A stretch of 55,946 nt of DNA from Candidatus Thiobius zoothamnicola. GTDB lineage: Bacteria; Pseudomonadota; Gammaproteobacteria; Chromatiales; Chromatiaceae. The stretch is from contig JAPQLC010000027.1 of assembly GCA_030826945.1 (NCBI GenBank), positions 1 to 55,946 on the forward strand, read 5' to 3'. A program made the position numbers and the translations under genes. The notes under the pieces were generated by a model. The model did no database searches. It was not told where the DNA came from and saw only the letters and a program-made list of their open reading frames with translations. Shown in pieces: positions 28,580 to 38,384 of the stretch (position 1 is the stretch's first letter; every line of letters begins with the position of its first letter).

Positions 28580-29908
28580 GTGAGCCAGGAACGCACTCTC
28601 CCCAAAAGTCGCCAGAGCCGCTTATGGCAAATGGGGAAACTCGCTGGCGGCATGGTCAGCGGCGCAATCAGCGAATCCGTCAAACTCGCCCGTCAGGGCG
28701 ATAAACCCAGTATGCGCAAAGCGTTTTTGACGCCAGACAATATGCGCCGTATTGGTGATCGCTTGTCAGAGATGCGCGGTGCGGCAATGAAAATCGGCCA
28801 ACTGATCTCCATGGAAGGCGGCGAATTATTACCCCCTGAACTGTCGGCTTTGTTGGAGCGTTTACGCGAAAACGCGCACAGTATGCCACTGGGTGAGGTC
28901 GCCGCCGTATTGAAAACGGCATGGGGTGAAAACTGGCAAACACAATTCACCCACTTTTCCTTCACCCCCATCGCCGCCGCCTCCATTGGACAAGTGCATG
29001 AAGCGACGTTAAAGGATGGCCGCAAACTGGCCATCAAGCTACAGTATCCGGGTGTCAAACAAAGCATCGACAGTGACGTGGATAACGTCGCCACTTTACT
29101 GTCCTGGCTGAACCTGCTACCCAAAGAGATGGATGTTGAGAGCTTGCTGAAAGAGGCCAAACACCAACTGCATCTGGAAGCAGACTATCGCCATGAAGCC
29201 CGCATGCTGGCCTTATTCGCCCAACAGGCTGATCCACGTTTTTACCAAATACCAACCATCCTGGATGCACTGTCTTGCGACACCGTGCTGGCGATGGATT
29301 ATCTCGAAGGCATACCGGTCAAAGAGGTTTTCGATGCGCAACGTGCGATTCGCGAACAAGTTGGCGAACATTACCTGGCATTAGCCTTAAAAGAAGTTTT
29401 TGTCACTGGCGTCGTGCAAACCGATCCGAATTTCGCCAATTACCGTTATGAACCTGACTCAAAACGCCTGCAACTCCTGGATTTCGGTGCCACGCGTGAA
29501 TATGCCACGCAACGACGGGATACCTTAAAGCTATTGCTACGCGGCAGTCTGGAGGCTGACCGGGATCAACTCAATCAGGCATCCACCCAATTAGGTTATG
29601 TCATTCAGGATGACCCAGAAGCCTTCAAACAAGGCATGGTGAATTTACTCATGCTGGTCAGTACGCCATTGCGCGAACCGGTTTACGATTTTAGCCGCTC
29701 CAATCTGGCGCAGGAAATGAAAGACATGGTACTGGATTTACGCGTCGATCAAGGCTACAGCCGGGTTCCACCAACCGATATCCTTTACCTGCATCGCAAG
29801 CTGGGTGGGCTATACATGATGCTGAAAGCACTCAAAGTCAAATTGCCTGTACGCGAACTTTGTCAGGCTATCTTAGCCGATGACGAAAATACACCAGGTG
29901 ATACCTGA
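28580..29908 (+). CDS. ABC1/AarF/UbiB-family atypical kinase
   Basis: A 442-residue protein-kinase-like protein of the ubiquinone-associated ABC1 family. It has the KxGQ motif (KIGQLISMEG, 71-74), an Ala-rich nucleotide loop AAASIGQVH, invariant Lys in LAIKLQYPGV, catalytic-loop DPNFANYRY and metal-binding LLDFGATR. It lacks the two C-terminal membrane helices of E. coli UbiB, so it is closer to soluble AarF-like members. These proteins support coenzyme Q synthesis or lipid metabolism as ATPases. Start is GTG. Confidence 0.87.
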   Translation: MSQERTLPKSRQSRLWQMGKLAGGMVSGAISESVKLARQGDKPSMRKAFLTPDNMRRIGDRLSEMRGAAMKIGQLISMEGGELLPPELSALLERLRENAHSMPLGEVAAVLKTAWGENWQTQFTHFSFTPIAAASIGQVHEATLKDGRKLAIKLQYPGVKQSIDSDVDNVATLLSWLNLLPKEMDVESLLKEAKHQLHLEADYRHEARMLALFAQQADPRFYQIPTILDALSCDTVLAMDYLEGIPVKEVFDAQRAIREQVGEHYLALALKEVFVTGVVQTDPNFANYRYEPDSKRLQLLDFGATREYATQRRDTLKLLLRGSLEADRDQLNQASTQLGYVIQDDPEAFKQGMVNLLMLVSTPLREPVYDFSRSNLAQEMKDMVLDLRVDQGYSRVPPTDILYLHRKLGGLYMMLKALKVKLPVRELCQAILADDENTPGDT

Positions 29909-30031
29909 ACCACCAGACACCCTAAAAGAAAACTGGAAAACAAAAAGAGAACGTACTAGACTTGGCGCAAACCACACCAACAATGTCTGGCTCTTATGTT
30001 CCACCAAACACTCATCGCAGGGGAAAACTTG

Positions 30032-31126
30032 ATGTTGGCTGACGAAAACCGCAAGAAGGCGCTGGCCGCTGCCTTATCCCAGATTGAAAAGCAATTCGGT
30101 AAAGGCTCGGTGATGCGCATGGGCGACGCGAACGCCGTGCGTAATATCGAAGCCATCTCCACTGGCTCTCTCAATCTGGACATCGCTTTGGGCATTGGCG
30201 GCATCCCTAAAGGACGAATCGTGGAAATCTATGGCCCGGAATCCTCGGGTAAAACCACACTCGCCTTACACTGTATTGCTGAAGCGCAAAAAACTGGCGG
30301 TGCTTGCGCCTTTGTCGATGCAGAACATGCACTTGACCCGATATATGCCGAAAAGCTCCATGTCGATATGGATGAATTATTGGTGTCGCAACCGGATACC
30401 GGCGAACAGGCATTGGAAATTGCGGATATGCTGGTGCGCTCCAATGCGGTTGACCTGATTGTGGTTGACTCGGTCGCCGCGTTAACCCCCAAAGCGGAAA
30501 TCGAAGGCGAAATGGGTGACTCCCATGTCGGCCTGCAAGCGCGTCTGATGTCGCAAGCCTTGCGCAAACTGACCGCGAACATCAAAAAATCCAACTGCAT
30601 CGTCATTTTCATCAACCAAATCCGGATGAAAATCGGTGTCATGTTCGGCAACCCGGAAACCACTACCGGCGGCAATGCACTTAAATTTTACGCCTCCGTG
30701 CGCATGGACATCCGGCGTATTGGCGCCTTGAAAAAAGGCGATGAAATTATCGGTAACGAAACCCGCGTCAAAGTCGTCAAAAACAAAGTCGCCCCGCCTT
30801 TCAAGCAAGCAACCTTCGAAATTTTGTATGGCGAAGGCGTATCACGCGAAGGCGAACTGATTGAACTCGGCGTCGCCAACGAACTGATTGAAAAAGCCGG
30901 TGCCTGGTACAGCCATAACGGCAACCGTATCGGGCAAGGCAAAGAGAATGTGCGCGCTTATCTGAAGGAGAACCCGGAAATCGCGCAAAGTATCGAAGCC
31001 CAAATCCGTGCCAAATTGTTACCGGAAACCAATCCGGAATCCGATCAGGCGGCGACTCCAAAACTGGATGAATCCGACAAAAAAACAACCCGCCGCACGC
31101 CTAAAAAAGCTACTGATGTCGATTGA
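30032..31126 (+). CDS. recA: Recombinase A
   Basis: DNA strand-exchange protein and SOS co-protease acting on LexA. It has 364 residues from this start, with Walker [10 protein letters not shown], Walker [12 protein letters not shown]1/L2 loops ([42 protein letters not shown]) and an acidic/basic variable tail. The start [15 protein letters not shown] is chosen because GCAGGGG lies 8 bases upstream; an in-frame ATG at 29996 would add 12 non-conserved residues. recX overlaps its end. No clear copy of the lexA operator repeat is seen in the 88 bases upstream of 29996. Confidence 0.98.
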   Translation: MLADENRKKALAAALSQIEKQFGKGSVMRMGDANAVRNIEAISTGSLNLDIALGIGGIPKGRIVEIYGPESSGKTTLALHCIAEAQKTGGACAFVDAEHALDPIYAEKLHVDMDELLVSQPDTGEQALEIADMLVRSNAVDLIVVDSVAALTPKAEIEGEMGDSHVGLQARLMSQALRKLTANIKKSNCIVIFINQIRMKIGVMFGNPETTTGGNALKFYASVRMDIRRIGALKKGDEIIGNETRVKVVKNKVAPPFKQATFEILYGEGVSREGELIELGVANELIEKAGAWYSHNGNRIGQGKENVRAYLKENPEIAQSIEAQIRAKLLPETNPESDQAATPKLDESDKKTTRRTPKKATDVD

Positions 31127-31559
31127 TCATGCCACCCTGCAAGCGAGCGCCATACGGCTATTAGCCGCGCGTGAGCATAGTCGGCATGAACTCAGACAGA
31201 AGCTCAGAACAAAAACCACTGATCAGCAATCGATAGAATCCATATTAGACGACCTGGAACAACAAGGCTTGTTATCTGACGAACGCTTTACGGAACAATA
31301 CATTGAAATGCGCTCGCGTAAAGGTTATGGCCCCGTGCGCATCCGCATGGAACTGGCAGAACGCGGCATTCATGGCGACATGATTAACGCTTGGCTGGAT
31401 GACGACCCGGACATCTGGTTTGATCGTCTGCAAACCATTGCCGAACGAAAATATCCCCACGCCATGACAACAGATCAGCGCGAACAATCACGTCGAGCGC
31501 GCTTCTTATACGCACGAGGCTACCCCAGCTCCCTCATCCGACGTTACTTGTCGGGTTAA
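31116..31559 (+). CDS. recX: RecA regulator RecX
   Basis: Inhibits RecA filament growth and co-protease activity. The 147-residue protein is built of three-helix repeats: [71 protein letters not shown]. The ATG overlaps the recA end by 11 bases; the reading frame opens further upstream inside recA but that part is a recA shadow. Confidence 0.95.
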   Translation: MSIDHATLQASAIRLLAAREHSRHELRQKLRTKTTDQQSIESILDDLEQQGLLSDERFTEQYIEMRSRKGYGPVRIRMELAERGIHGDMINAWLDDDPDIWFDRLQTIAERKYPHAMTTDQREQSRRARFLYARGYPSSLIRRYLSG

Positions 31560-31752
31560 AATGCCCAACCATCAATCCTTCCATGTTTTCATTTCAGTCT
31601 GGAATGCCTAAAATCAGCACCCTGTTAGAGAATATCGTCATGTAAGCAAGGACAGCGTCTTACGCATCAATTGACCGGACAACCTGCCAAAAGGATTTTC
31701 CCGGCTAACCGCAAAGCGCCGCTTCATCACGATAGGATGCCAGACAACGCCC

Positions 31753-31822
31753 ATCCGAGGAGCGCTGCAACCTCCTGTAGGCCAGGCTCGGATGATTGAC
31801 GGCCACATCAACGGCGCTCACT
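31753..31822 (+). ncRNA. S-adenosylhomocysteine (SAH) riboswitch
   Basis: The segment carries the conserved SAH-riboswitch blocks in order: CCGAGGAGCGCTGC (31755-31768), GCCAGGCTCGG (31781-31791) and AACGGCGCTCAC. ATCCGAG (31753-31759) pairs with CTCGGAT (31787-31793), and GAGCGC (31760-31765) pairs with GCGCTC (31814-31819), giving the class's stem plus pseudoknot. Known members sit before ahcY and turn expression on when SAH accumulates; here the ahcY start is 25 bases beyond. The bases 31560-31752 ahead of it show no gene and presumably hold the promoter. Confidence 0.92.
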
Positions 31823-31846
31823 CATTTTTCATCTTGGAGTATAACT

Positions 31847-33253
31847 GTGAGTGAGTTTTCCGATTACAAAGTAGCGGATATTAACCAAGCCGATTTTGGG
31901 CGCAAGGAAATCGCCATCGCCGAAACGGAAATGCCTGGCCTGATGGCTTTGCGTGAAAAATATGGCGAAGCCAAACCGCTGACTGGCGCTCGCATCAGCG
32001 GCTCTCTGCACATGACCATTCAAACCGCCGTGCTGATCGAAACCCTGATTGAATTAGGCGCTCAAGTCCGTTGGTGTTCCTGCAACATTTTCTCCACCCA
32101 AGACCATGCCGCTGCTGCCATCGCCGCACGCGGAGTGCCGGTCTTCGCCTGGAAAGGCGAAACCCTGGAAGAATACTGGTGGTGTACCGAACAAACCTTA
32201 AACTGGCCTGGCGGCGAAGGCCCCAACATGATCCTGGATGACGGCGGCGACGCAACCCTGCTGGTTCATAAAGGCGTTGAATGTGAGAAAAAGGGTGCCG
32301 TACCAGACACCCAATCCAGCGATAGCGAAGAATACGCTGTTATCCTCGACGTACTGCGTCGTAATCTCTCAGCCAACCCTGAAAAATGGCAAAACATCGC
32401 CAAAGAAATCAAAGGCGTCACCGAAGAAACCACGACTGGCGTACACCGTCTGTACGACATGTTCAAAACCGGCGACCTGCTGTTCCCGGCAATGAATGTC
32501 AACGATTCAGTCACCAAATCCAAATTCGACAACCTGTATGGCTGCCGTGAATCACTGGTTGATGGCATCAAACGCGCAACGGATGTCATGGTCGCCGGAA
32601 AAATTGCGATGGTCTGCGGCTATGGCGATGTGGGCAAAGGCTCTGCGCAATCACTGCGTGGCTTGGGGGCGAACGTCTGGATCGCTGAAATTGACCCGAT
32701 TTGTGCCTTACAAGCCGCCATGGAAGGTTATCGCGTCGTCACCTTGGAAGATGCTGTCGCCCAGGCCGACATTTTCGTCACCGCCACCGGCAACAAAGAC
32801 ATCATCACCCATGAGCACATGCTGGCGATGAAAGATCAGGCCATCATCTGCAACATCGGCCACTTCGACAATGAAATCCAGGTGGATGCGCTCAAACCCT
32901 ATGAGTGGGTCAACATCAAACCTCAAGTTGACCAAATCATTTTCCCGGATGGCCACCGTATTACGCTATTGGCGGAAGGGCGTTTGGTGAATCTGGGCTG
33001 CGCCACCGGCCACCCAAGTTTCGTCATGTCAAACTCATTCACCAACCAGGTATTGGCGCAAATTGAATTATTCGCCAAAAACGATGAATACCCGGTCGGC
33101 GTCTATGTGTTGCCGAAAAAACTGGATGAAGAAGTGGCCAGTCTGCATTTGGACAAAATTGGCGCAAAACTGACCACCCTCTCGCAAGAGCAGGCGGATT
33201 ACATTGGCGTGCCAGTTGAAGGCCCCTATAAACCGGAACACTATCGCTACTGA
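31847..33253 (+). CDS. ahcY: Adenosylhomocysteinase (SAH hydrolase)
   Basis: Splits S-adenosylhomocysteine to adenosine and homocysteine, keeping methyltransferases active. The 468-residue NAD-dependent enzyme carries [31 protein letters not shown], the NAD-binding [20 protein letters not shown] and the C-terminal signature [10 protein letters not shown]. The GTG start is chosen because TTGGAGT lies 6 bases upstream; an in-frame ATG at 31796 would fall inside the riboswitch and is rejected. The riboswitch in its leader should induce it in response to SAH. Confidence 0.97.
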   Translation: MSEFSDYKVADINQADFGRKEIAIAETEMPGLMALREKYGEAKPLTGARISGSLHMTIQTAVLIETLIELGAQVRWCSCNIFSTQDHAAAAIAARGVPVFAWKGETLEEYWWCTEQTLNWPGGEGPNMILDDGGDATLLVHKGVECEKKGAVPDTQSSDSEEYAVILDVLRRNLSANPEKWQNIAKEIKGVTEETTTGVHRLYDMFKTGDLLFPAMNVNDSVTKSKFDNLYGCRESLVDGIKRATDVMVAGKIAMVCGYGDVGKGSAQSLRGLGANVWIAEIDPICALQAAMEGYRVVTLEDAVAQADIFVTATGNKDIITHEHMLAMKDQAIICNIGHFDNEIQVDALKPYEWVNIKPQVDQIIFPDGHRITLLAEGRLVNLGCATGHPSFVMSNSFTNQVLAQIELFAKNDEYPVGVYVLPKKLDEEVASLHLDKIGAKLTTLSQEQADYIGVPVEGPYKPEHYRY

Positions 33254-33323
33254 TACGCGAACCGGGAAAACAGGCGGCCTCAATGTGCCAGTGACGTGAT
33301 GGCCGCCTGATGGTATACCGCAT

Positions 33324-33794
33324 TCAGAATGGAATATCGTCCTCAAAGCCGCCATCCGCAGGCGGTGGAGAGGATGGCTGGGACTGCGGTTGCCCCCCAC
33401 CGCTTGGTCGATTGCCTTGCGCCGACATACCCCCACCGGCAAAGTCAGCACCGCCGCCACGCGAATCCAACATTTGCAGATTATCCGCAACGATTTCTGT
33501 CGTATAACGATCCTGTCCCTGTTGATCCTGCCATTTGCGCGTCTGGAGCCGGCCTTCAATATAGACTTTGGAACCTTTCTTCAGATACTCGCCCGCAATT
33601 TCAGCCAGACGACGAAAGGTCACAATACGGTGCCACTCGGTGCGTTCCTGATTCTCACCCGTATTCTTATCCTTCCAGACTTCCGAAGTCGCTATGCTGA
33701 AGTTGCATACCGCGACATTATTCGGCGTGTAGCGAACCTCCGGATCCTGCCCAAGATTACCAATTAGAATGACTTTATTTACGCCTCTGGCCAT
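33324..33794 (-). CDS. ssb: Single-stranded DNA-binding protein
   Basis: A 156-residue SSB: OB-fold (1-110; [41 protein letters not shown]), a Gly/Gln/Pro-rich linker, and the acidic C-terminal tip DDIPF that recruits partners such as RecQ and PriA. The start is by homology, and a 16-residue N-terminal extension in the open frame is not conserved. It is convergent with ahcY; the usual uvrA neighbour is absent. The 277 bases upstream (33795-34071) hold no gene I can see. Confidence 0.97.
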   Translation of the reverse strand: MARGVNKVILIGNLGQDPEVRYTPNNVAVCNFSIATSEVWKDKNTGENQERTEWHRIVTFRRLAEIAGEYLKKGSKVYIEGRLQTRKWQDQQGQDRYTTEIVADNLQMLDSRGGGADFAGGGMSAQGNRPSGGGQPQSQPSSPPPADGGFEDDIPF

Positions 33795-34071
33795 ATAGAA
33801 TTTCTCTTTGTTAACAAACGCCAAATTATCTGATCGTGGCATCTTTCATCTGAGCTTTCAAGCTAAAGACTTGAAAACGTACCATGTCTCAAATCTATTT
33901 TTCACTCAACTGCTTGAAAAGATTAACCATATCTTCCAATATATCAAGCATTCTTTGTGGGCCAATAAAAGTTGGCTACCGATATTGGGTTTAACTCCCA
34001 CTGAATAAAGAGCAAAACAGACGCCTTAGACTAGAATAATTTAAAACTGATAAGGACATTAACATCCCCTC

Positions 34072-36066
34072 ATGGAGAGCCAACACAAACACCCCTCCCG
34101 CAAGCCCACACCCCGCCAACCGTTTGCAGCGAACCCCATTGTTATCATCGGCAACGGGCCTGTCGGCGTACAAGCCGCCCGGTTATTGCTTAAAGCATCA
34201 CGCCACGTTGTGTTATATGGCGATGAAGAAATCGCGCCCTACAACCGGGTCAAACTTTCATCCGTATTAGCCGGCCAGCAATCCTGGGATACCTTAGAGA
34301 GCGATTTATCTGAGCGGCATAATGCGCGCCTACAACGGCGCTATGGCTACGCCGTCACCGCCATTGACCGCAAAAATAACAGCGTCGCCGACCACCAAGG
34401 TAATATCCAGAACTATTCCAAACTGATACTGGCCACTGGCTCCAAAGCCCGCATCCCCGCGATTAACGGCCATGACAAACCCGGCGTCTTTACACTACGC
34501 AACCGTAAAGATCTGAATGCCCTGGCGGCGCGCCAAATCGGCAGCCGCCACACCGTCGTTGTCGGAAGCGGTCTGCTGGGACTGGAAATCGCACGCGCCA
34601 TGGGGCGTTGGCATGCTGAAGTCACTGTCGTTGGTCACGCTTCCCGCGTCCTCAACCATCAAATTGATGATTTCTGCGGCGCGTTGATCGCGCATCACAT
34701 TCAGCAACAAGGCATTAATCTGGTCCTCAAGGAAGAGGTCATCGAAATTGCCGGCAATACCCGGGTCGAATACATCAAACTGGGTTCAGGCAGAGAGATA
34801 CCTTGCGATACGGTGATTTTCGCCACTGGCATCATCCCAAACATCGAATTAGCACGGAATGCTGGCATATCCGTCAACCGAGGCATCCAGGTCAATGACC
34901 AGATGCAGACTTCTTCACCGGATGTCTATGCCATGGGTGAATGTTGTGAACATCGCGCGCAAATATATGGCTTGGTCGCCCCGGGTCTGGAACAAGCTGG
35001 CGTCGCCGTTCACCATATTTTGCACGGCGAAAGTTGTTATCAAGGGTCAATGAGCACGGCGCGGCTTAAGGTGCTTGATGAACACTTAATCAGCATCGGC
35101 CCAATGGGGGATAAAACACCTGCTGTCTCCGTGCAAAACGCCATTTTTCATGACCCCGCAAATGGCGTCTATCGCAAACTATCCATCCATCGTAATCGGC
35201 TGATTGGGGTATTGGCGTTAGGAGAATGGCGCGAAGCCGTGCGCGTGCAAACCCACGCTTTCGAACAACAACCGGTTTACCCCTGGCAATTAGTACGCTT
35301 CCAATTGACAGGCTCATTGTGGCCGCAACAAACCAGCCAAAGCACTGCTGACTGGCCGGCCAACGCCACTATCTGTCAATGCGCCGGAATAAACCGTGGA
35401 CAAATCAGTACCGCTATCCAACAGGGTGCTTCTGACCATACCGCCATCGCCAGCGCGACAGGTGCCAGTACGGCATGCGGCTCCTGTAAACCCTTGATCA
35501 CCGAATTACTGGGCAATGATGCGCCTGCGACCAAGGAAGCCAACGCGGGTTTCCTGGCCGTCAGCGCCTTACTCGCCTTCATCACCAGCTTGTTGTTTTT
35601 ATCACCCATTGAACTACCCTACCAACACAGCGTGCAAACCGTTTTCCAGTGGGACTGGATATGGCGCGATAACTTAATGAAACAAATCACCGGCTACTCC
35701 GTATTAGGTTTATCCATCGCCAGCCTTTTGCTCTCCTTACGTAAACGCTGGAGTCGCCTGACCAACCTGGGCGCTTTCAATATCTGGCGTCTGGTGCATT
35801 TAATGCTCGGCCTCGTCACGCTCACCGCCTTACTGGCGCATACCGGATTACGCATGGGATCGGGTCTGAATTTTTGGCTTACCTTCTGCTTTATCGGTCT
35901 GATGATACTTGGTGCGGCGAACAGCGGAATTATTGCCCGGCAGCACCTCTTGACGGGCGGCACAGGAAGGCGTATTCGCGCTATTTCATTGAACTGGCAT
36001 ATTTATTTACTCTGGCCGCTCCCGGTATTACTCGGTTTCCACATCATCAGCAGTTATTGGTTTTAA
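34072..36066 (+). CDS. NirB-like FAD oxidoreductase fused to [2Fe-2S] and membrane domain
   Basis: A 664-residue three-part fusion. Residues 20-400 form an FAD/NAD(P) oxidoreductase like the N-terminus of assimilatory nitrite reductase NirB (FAD loop IGNGPVG 26-32; NAD loop VVGSGLLGLE 164-172; DVYAMGECCEH). Residues 434-480 are a BFD-like [2Fe-2S] domain with Cys435, 437, 469 and 472. Residues about 493-660 are a membrane domain of about five helices with His576, 590, 642 and 657 placed like b-haem ligands. The sirohaem catalytic half of NirB is absent. It could pass NAD(P)H electrons into the membrane; the 11-haem cytochrome gene follows after 3 bases, so the two likely work together. Function is inferred. 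Confidence 0.75.
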   Translation: MESQHKHPSRKPTPRQPFAANPIVIIGNGPVGVQAARLLLKASRHVVLYGDEEIAPYNRVKLSSVLAGQQSWDTLESDLSERHNARLQRRYGYAVTAIDRKNNSVADHQGNIQNYSKLILATGSKARIPAINGHDKPGVFTLRNRKDLNALAARQIGSRHTVVVGSGLLGLEIARAMGRWHAEVTVVGHASRVLNHQIDDFCGALIAHHIQQQGINLVLKEEVIEIAGNTRVEYIKLGSGREIPCDTVIFATGIIPNIELARNAGISVNRGIQVNDQMQTSSPDVYAMGECCEHRAQIYGLVAPGLEQAGVAVHHILHGESCYQGSMSTARLKVLDEHLISIGPMGDKTPAVSVQNAIFHDPANGVYRKLSIHRNRLIGVLALGEWREAVRVQTHAFEQQPVYPWQLVRFQLTGSLWPQQTSQSTADWPANATICQCAGINRGQISTAIQQGASDHTAIASATGASTACGSCKPLITELLGNDAPATKEANAGFLAVSALLAFITSLLFLSPIELPYQHSVQTVFQWDWIWRDNLMKQITGYSVLGLSIASLLLSLRKRWSRLTNLGAFNIWRLVHLMLGLVTLTALLAHTGLRMGSGLNFWLTFCFIGLMILGAANSGIIARQHLLTGGTGRRIRAISLNWHIYLLWPLPVLLGFHIISSYWF

Positions 36067-36069
36067 ACA

Positions 36070-37464
36070 ATGTGGAAATCCAATCAATCTTATTGGCTTG
36101 CCTGGCTCTTCTTGAGCCTGAGTCTGGCGGTGGGCCTGTATGATCAACTCAACGGTTCTACAGACCCATCGCTGTTCATGCCTGGCCCATTAAGCGATGG
36201 CCACCACCAATTCACGGATCAATGCGAGATCTGTCATGCGCATCCGTTTGACGGCTCAGAAGCGATTGAACAACGTTGCGTGGAATGCCATGGTGAAACA
36301 CGCGTGAAACCTCACGACTCCCATCCCAAAAGTAAATTCGACGATCCACGCAATGCCGATTTATTAGCGAAAATCGATGCATCATCCTGCATGACCTGCC
36401 ACCAGGAACATAAAACAGCGATCACCCTCAAGGACGGATTCACTCAACCCGTGGACTTTTGCGCGCACTGCCATGCCAATATTGGCGAAGAACGTCCATC
36501 ACATGCCGACATGGCCTTTAGTTCATGCAAAGACGCTGGCTGCCATAACTTCCATAACAATCGGGCAATCTACACAGATTTCCTGATCAAACATCTGGAT
36601 GAAAAAGATCTGCTCGACAAACGCCGCGTCAAAGCACGCGAATTCGCCGGGATTCTGGAAGAGCTGATGGAATATCCACATGATGATTACCCAGTGGAGG
36701 CGCTAACCTCAGATGACGCCGATGCACCGGGTCAGATGAATACCGACCCGCACCTACAACGCAGCTGGGCGGCTAGCAGTCACGCCAAATCCGGCGTTAA
36801 TTGCAGTGCCTGCCACAGCCCGGATAACTCAAACAGCGACTGGTCAGATACCGTCCCCTATACCGTATGTCAGAATTGTCATCACCTGGAAGTTGAGCGT
36901 TTTCAAGGAGGCCGGCATGGCATGCGCTGGAGCGCCGGGCTACCGGATATGCCAATACGCGAAGCGCGCCTGCCCATGCGCCAGACAGCACTCCATCAGA
37001 CAGTCAACTGCCACAGTTGCCATAACGCACACGATTACGACAGTCAATACGCCGCCGTCGATGCATGCGTGCAGTGCCATGCTGATCAGCATACCCAGGC
37101 TTACGAACAATCCCCACACGCCAGGTTATGGGCGGCGGAACGTGAAAATTCGGCACCTCCCGGCAGTGGCGTTTCTTGCGCCACCTGCCACATGCCGCGT
37201 ATCGCTTTCGATATGAATGATTGGGCGAGCCGCATTATGGTTGATCACAACCAAAGCGCCAATTTGTCACCCAACACGAAAATGGCACGCACAGTTTGCC
37301 TGCATTGCCACGGCCTGGATTTCACCCTAAAGGCGCTGGCCGACTCCCAACAAATTCTCAACAATTTCGCGACTCGCCCTAAACCGGAGGAACACCCTTC
37401 CATGCAACTGGCGAGACGCGATCACGAGCGCTATTTGCGCGAAATCAACGCCAATCCACCCTAA
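36070..37464 (+). CDS. Undecahaem c-type cytochrome, membrane-anchored
   Basis: A 464-residue periplasmic cytochrome with an N-terminal membrane anchor (about 8-24) and eleven haem-attachment motifs. Ten are CxxCH (first Cys at 52, 70, 107, 131, 245, 267, 314, 333, 370, 410) and one is the unusual CKDAGCH (CX4CH, Cys153). The first five form an N-terminal module. The last six, with distal-type motifs such as CVQCHADQHTQAYEQSPHARLW, recall the hydroxylamine oxidoreductase/octahaem group. Activity cannot be assigned; reduction or oxidation of a nitrogen or sulfur compound is plausible. It lies between the NirB-like fusion and a DUF3365 haem protein. Confidence 0.8.
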   Translation: MWKSNQSYWLAWLFLSLSLAVGLYDQLNGSTDPSLFMPGPLSDGHHQFTDQCEICHAHPFDGSEAIEQRCVECHGETRVKPHDSHPKSKFDDPRNADLLAKIDASSCMTCHQEHKTAITLKDGFTQPVDFCAHCHANIGEERPSHADMAFSSCKDAGCHNFHNNRAIYTDFLIKHLDEKDLLDKRRVKAREFAGILEELMEYPHDDYPVEALTSDDADAPGQMNTDPHLQRSWAASSHAKSGVNCSACHSPDNSNSDWSDTVPYTVCQNCHHLEVERFQGGRHGMRWSAGLPDMPIREARLPMRQTALHQTVNCHSCHNAHDYDSQYAAVDACVQCHADQHTQAYEQSPHARLWAAERENSAPPGSGVSCATCHMPRIAFDMNDWASRIMVDHNQSANLSPNTKMARTVCLHCHGLDFTLKALADSQQILNNFATRPKPEEHPSMQLARRDHERYLREINANPP

Positions 37465-37503
37465 TTGATTGGATGTCAATTCATCCGGTTTGGAGAAACC
37501 ACC

Positions 37504-38112
37504 ATGCAACTGACTTTAGCCAAATATATCCACCTATCCTTACTCATCGCCCCATTATTGGCCATTTCCCAGAATGGGGCGACCCAGGATATGGCAGATA
37601 AACCCATGATCAGCCCCAAAACCATGGCTGATGCTTTGCACTTGGTGCTGGATGCTGACCGCACCATCTACACGCGCAAAATCGTTCATCGTCTGGTGAA
37701 AAAAGAAAAAGTGATTGAAGCGTCTGAATACTTTGAAGACGACAAAGCCTTGGTTCTACCGGCCCAAATGTTCCGCTTTGGCGCAGAACTCGCCGCCAAA
37801 CGCGCGAAAAAACACCCCAATCTCAACTTCTCTTATTCTTTGCAATCGTTATGGCCCATTAATTCACAGAATGCACCAAGAACCGAGGAAGAGAAAAAGG
37901 GTTTGAAATACGTTGTGGATAATAAAGGGAAGAACTACTACGCCACCGAGAAACTGGGCGGGAAGCAGTACTTTACCGCTGTCTATGCCGATATCGCCGT
38001 CGCGCCGGTTTGCATATCCTGTCATAACAAACACAAAGACTCACCACGCCGCGACTTCAAAATGGGCGAGGTCATGGGAGGTGTGGTTATTCGTATTCCT
38101 GTCGGAAGCTAA
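37504..38112 (+). CDS. DUF3365 (Tll0287-like) monohaem protein
   Basis: A 202-residue exported protein with an N-terminal signal segment, DUF3365 fold (RKIVHRLVKKEKVIEAS, NFSYSLQSLWPIN) and one c-haem motif CISCH near the C-terminus (APVCISCHNKHKDSPRRDFKMGEVMGGVVIRIP). Such domains act as haem-based redox or gas sensors, or as small electron carriers. The start is chosen for TTGGAGA ahead of the ATG. It is the third gene of the redox cluster, 39 bases after the cytochrome gene. Confidence 0.8.
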   Translation: MQLTLAKYIHLSLLIAPLLAISQNGATQDMADKPMISPKTMADALHLVLDADRTIYTRKIVHRLVKKEKVIEASEYFEDDKALVLPAQMFRFGAELAAKRAKKHPNLNFSYSLQSLWPINSQNAPRTEEEKKGLKYVVDNKGKNYYATEKLGGKQYFTAVYADIAVAPVCISCHNKHKDSPRRDFKMGEVMGGVVIRIPVGS

Positions 38113-38174
38113 GCGTCAATTTGAATTTAACGGCCATGATATGTGGGTTGGACGCGGTGCGTTCTCCTTAAGCA

Positions 38175-38198
38175 CTTGGTTAAGGCGACCAAGCTTTT
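38175..38198 (+). terminator. Possible terminator after the DUF3365 gene
   Basis: CTTGGT (38175-38180) and ACCAAG (38188-38193) make a 6-bp stem with a 7-base loop followed by CTTTT. It is weak but well placed, 62 bases past the stop. A second pair, GGGTTGG and CCAACCC, flanks it more widely. Confidence 0.4.
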
Positions 38199-38329
38199 GA
38201 CCAACCCCCATCATGATTGGGCTGACAAAATATGAGTGTTTCGCCACTTTCGACGAACGTGAAACTGACCCGTGTTCCAAAAGAGAGCGGTGGCCTTCGT
38301 ATCCCGTTGATGGTCTAAATTTGATTTAA

Positions 38330-38346
38330 TTGGCACGTATCATGCT
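38330..38346 (+). promoter_or_regulatory. Sigma-54 promoter of the nrtABC operon
   Basis: TTGGCACG-TATC-ATGCT matches the sigma-54 consensus TTGGCACG-N4-TTGCW at all but one base. GG (38332-38333) and GC (38344-38345) are separated by the required 10 bases. It lies 38 bases before the nrtA start. Since NtrC is a sigma-54 activator and its gene is in this window, nitrogen-limited induction is expected. Confidence 0.8.
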
Positions 38347-38384
38347 ACACACCAGGGTGTTGCTAATATCTGGAGAACCGCATC

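Noticed and set aside
31796..31846. Longer ahcY beginning at ATG 31796
   Set aside because: The codon lies inside the SAH riboswitch and the extra residues are not conserved; the GTG at 31847 has a proper SD.
34072..36066. Assimilatory nitrite reductase NirB
   Set aside because: The N-terminal half is NirB-like but the sirohaem/[4Fe-4S] catalytic half is replaced by a membrane domain, so nitrite reduction cannot be assigned to this protein alone.
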